Shown here piece after piece: positions 63,536 to 64,000 of a DNA stretch of 64,000 nucleotides (position 1 is the stretch's first letter; each line of letters begins with the position of its first letter). This DNA comes from Winogradskyella ursingii. Lineage in GTDB: Bacteria > Bacteroidota > Bacteroidia > Flavobacteriales > Flavobacteriaceae. The stretch is taken from contig NZ_JABFDH010000004.1 of assembly GCF_013403975.1 (NCBI RefSeq), forward strand, positions 434,001-498,000, in the 5' to 3' direction. The notes beneath the pieces are model-generated. The model had not been told where the DNA came from. It worked only from the letters and a program-made list of their open reading frames with translations, and did not search any database. Position numbers and translations under genes: made by a program.

Positions 63536-64000
63536 TTATTCAAAAAGGTCCGAAGATAAATAACGATCACCTCGATCACAGATAATGCTAACAATCACAC
63601 CTTCTTTTAACTCTTTAGCAAGCTTAAGTGCTGCTGTTGTGGCACCACCACTGCTCATGCCAGCAAATATGCCTTCTTCTTTAGCTAATCGTCTAGCCAT
63701 TGTAATGGCTTCTTCTTCGCTCACCTCATAAATACGATCTACTTTATCGGCATTAAAAATTTTTGGTAAGTATTCTTGTGGCCATTTGCGTATACCTGGA
63801 ATACTAGAACCTTCTGTGGGCTGAACACCAATAATTTGTACGGATTTGTTTTGCTCCTTTAAATATGTTGAAGTACCCATAATAGTGCCAGTAGTACCCA
63901 TAGATGAAACGAAGTGTGTTACTGCTCCTTGAGTGTCTCTCCATATCTCTGGTCCCGTTGTTTTGTAGTGTGCTTTCCAGTTTGCATCGTTAGCAAATTG
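63536..64000 (-). CDS. cysM: Cysteine synthase CysM-type (C-terminal 154 residues, cut by window edge)
   Basis: The frame is open to base 64000, so the true start lies outside. Visible parts: WKAHYKTTGPEIWRDT, the glycine-rich PLP phosphate loop SSMGTTGTIMGTSTYL, IPGIRKWPQEYLPKIF, and FAGMSSGGATTAAL near the end. IRKWPQEYLP is typical of CysM (O-acetylserine sulfhydrylase B). The catalytic lysine would be in the missing N-terminal part. It makes cysteine from O-acetylserine and sulfide or thiosulfate. Confidence 0.9.
   Translation of the reverse strand, partial: QFANDANWKAHYKTTGPEIWRDTQGAVTHFVSSMGTTGTIMGTSTYLKEQNKSVQIIGVQPTEGSSIPGIRKWPQEYLPKIFNADKVDRIYEVSEEEAITMARRLAKEEGIFAGMSSGGATTAALKLAKELKEGVIVSIICDRGDRYLSSDLFE

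Noticed and set aside
1..64000. CRISPR array, insertion sequences, prophage or integrative element
   Set aside because: No regularly spaced repeats, transposase, integrase or phage structural genes were seen; the gene content is chromosomal housekeeping and secreted proteins.

Overview
The window reads as a chromosomal segment of a low-GC member of the Bacteroidota, most likely a marine Flavobacteriaceae. The signs are two giant secreted proteins with type IX secretion (T9SS) C-terminal sorting domains, a TonB-dependent cobalamin receptor, DUF4252 proteins beside an ECF sigma factor, few Shine-Dalgarno sequences, and promoters of the TTG-N19/20-TAnnTTTG type (clearest before rpsF and before the gene at 15673). 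I saw no rRNA, tRNA, insertion sequence, prophage or CRISPR array.

Layout. 1-5965: the start of rmuC, a btuFCD-like cobalamin ABC operon on the minus strand, and a divergent btuB preceded by a well-formed cobalamin riboswitch. 5963-9720: an S41 peptidase lipoprotein and a divergent ECF sigma / anti-sigma-like / DUF4252 / DUF4252 operon. 9742-14567: purB with a small membrane protein, a HEAT-like helical protein, a membrane protein plus helix-hairpin-helix lipoprotein pair, and a glycosyltransferase whose start codon lies in a perfect hairpin. 14691-16316: two small secreted orphans, then a membrane protein / small XRE regulator pair with repeated operator-like sites. 16340-27494: mostly housekeeping and stress genes (sirtuin, trmH, SRPBCC, VOC proteins, a DEAD-box helicase with a structured leader, esterase, PRC-barrel protein, rdgB, outer-membrane proteins).

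27766-29262 is an AraC-type regulator followed after 18 bp by a complete BLUF blue-light photoreceptor domain. This is the best candidate for an interesting regulatory system. 29267-41079 is conserved housekeeping: rlmH, nadC, a YihY-type membrane protein, priA, a LytTR response regulator, rpsF-rpsR-rplI, a glycerophosphodiesterase, a MacB/FtsX permease and hisS. 41162-55807 holds two T9SS cargo proteins of 1854 and 1763 residues (the second an M14 metallocarboxypeptidase) and a 1129-residue TolB-propeller/amidohydrolase protein, all on the minus strand. 56082-62868 resembles a regulatory and stress-response region: two more AraC-like regulators, a CsbD-like small protein, an APC permease, a DUF892 ferritin-like protein, a PhnB-like protein, a CpxP-like small protein and an SDR oxidoreductase. 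The right edge holds a decayed T9SS gene remnant and the C-terminal part of a CysM-type cysteine synthase.

The genes form mostly short independent operons. The functional groupings I can support are cobalamin uptake (btuB plus btuFCD), the sigma/DUF4252 cassette, the AraC-BLUF pair, the S6-S18-L9 operon and the T9SS secreted group.
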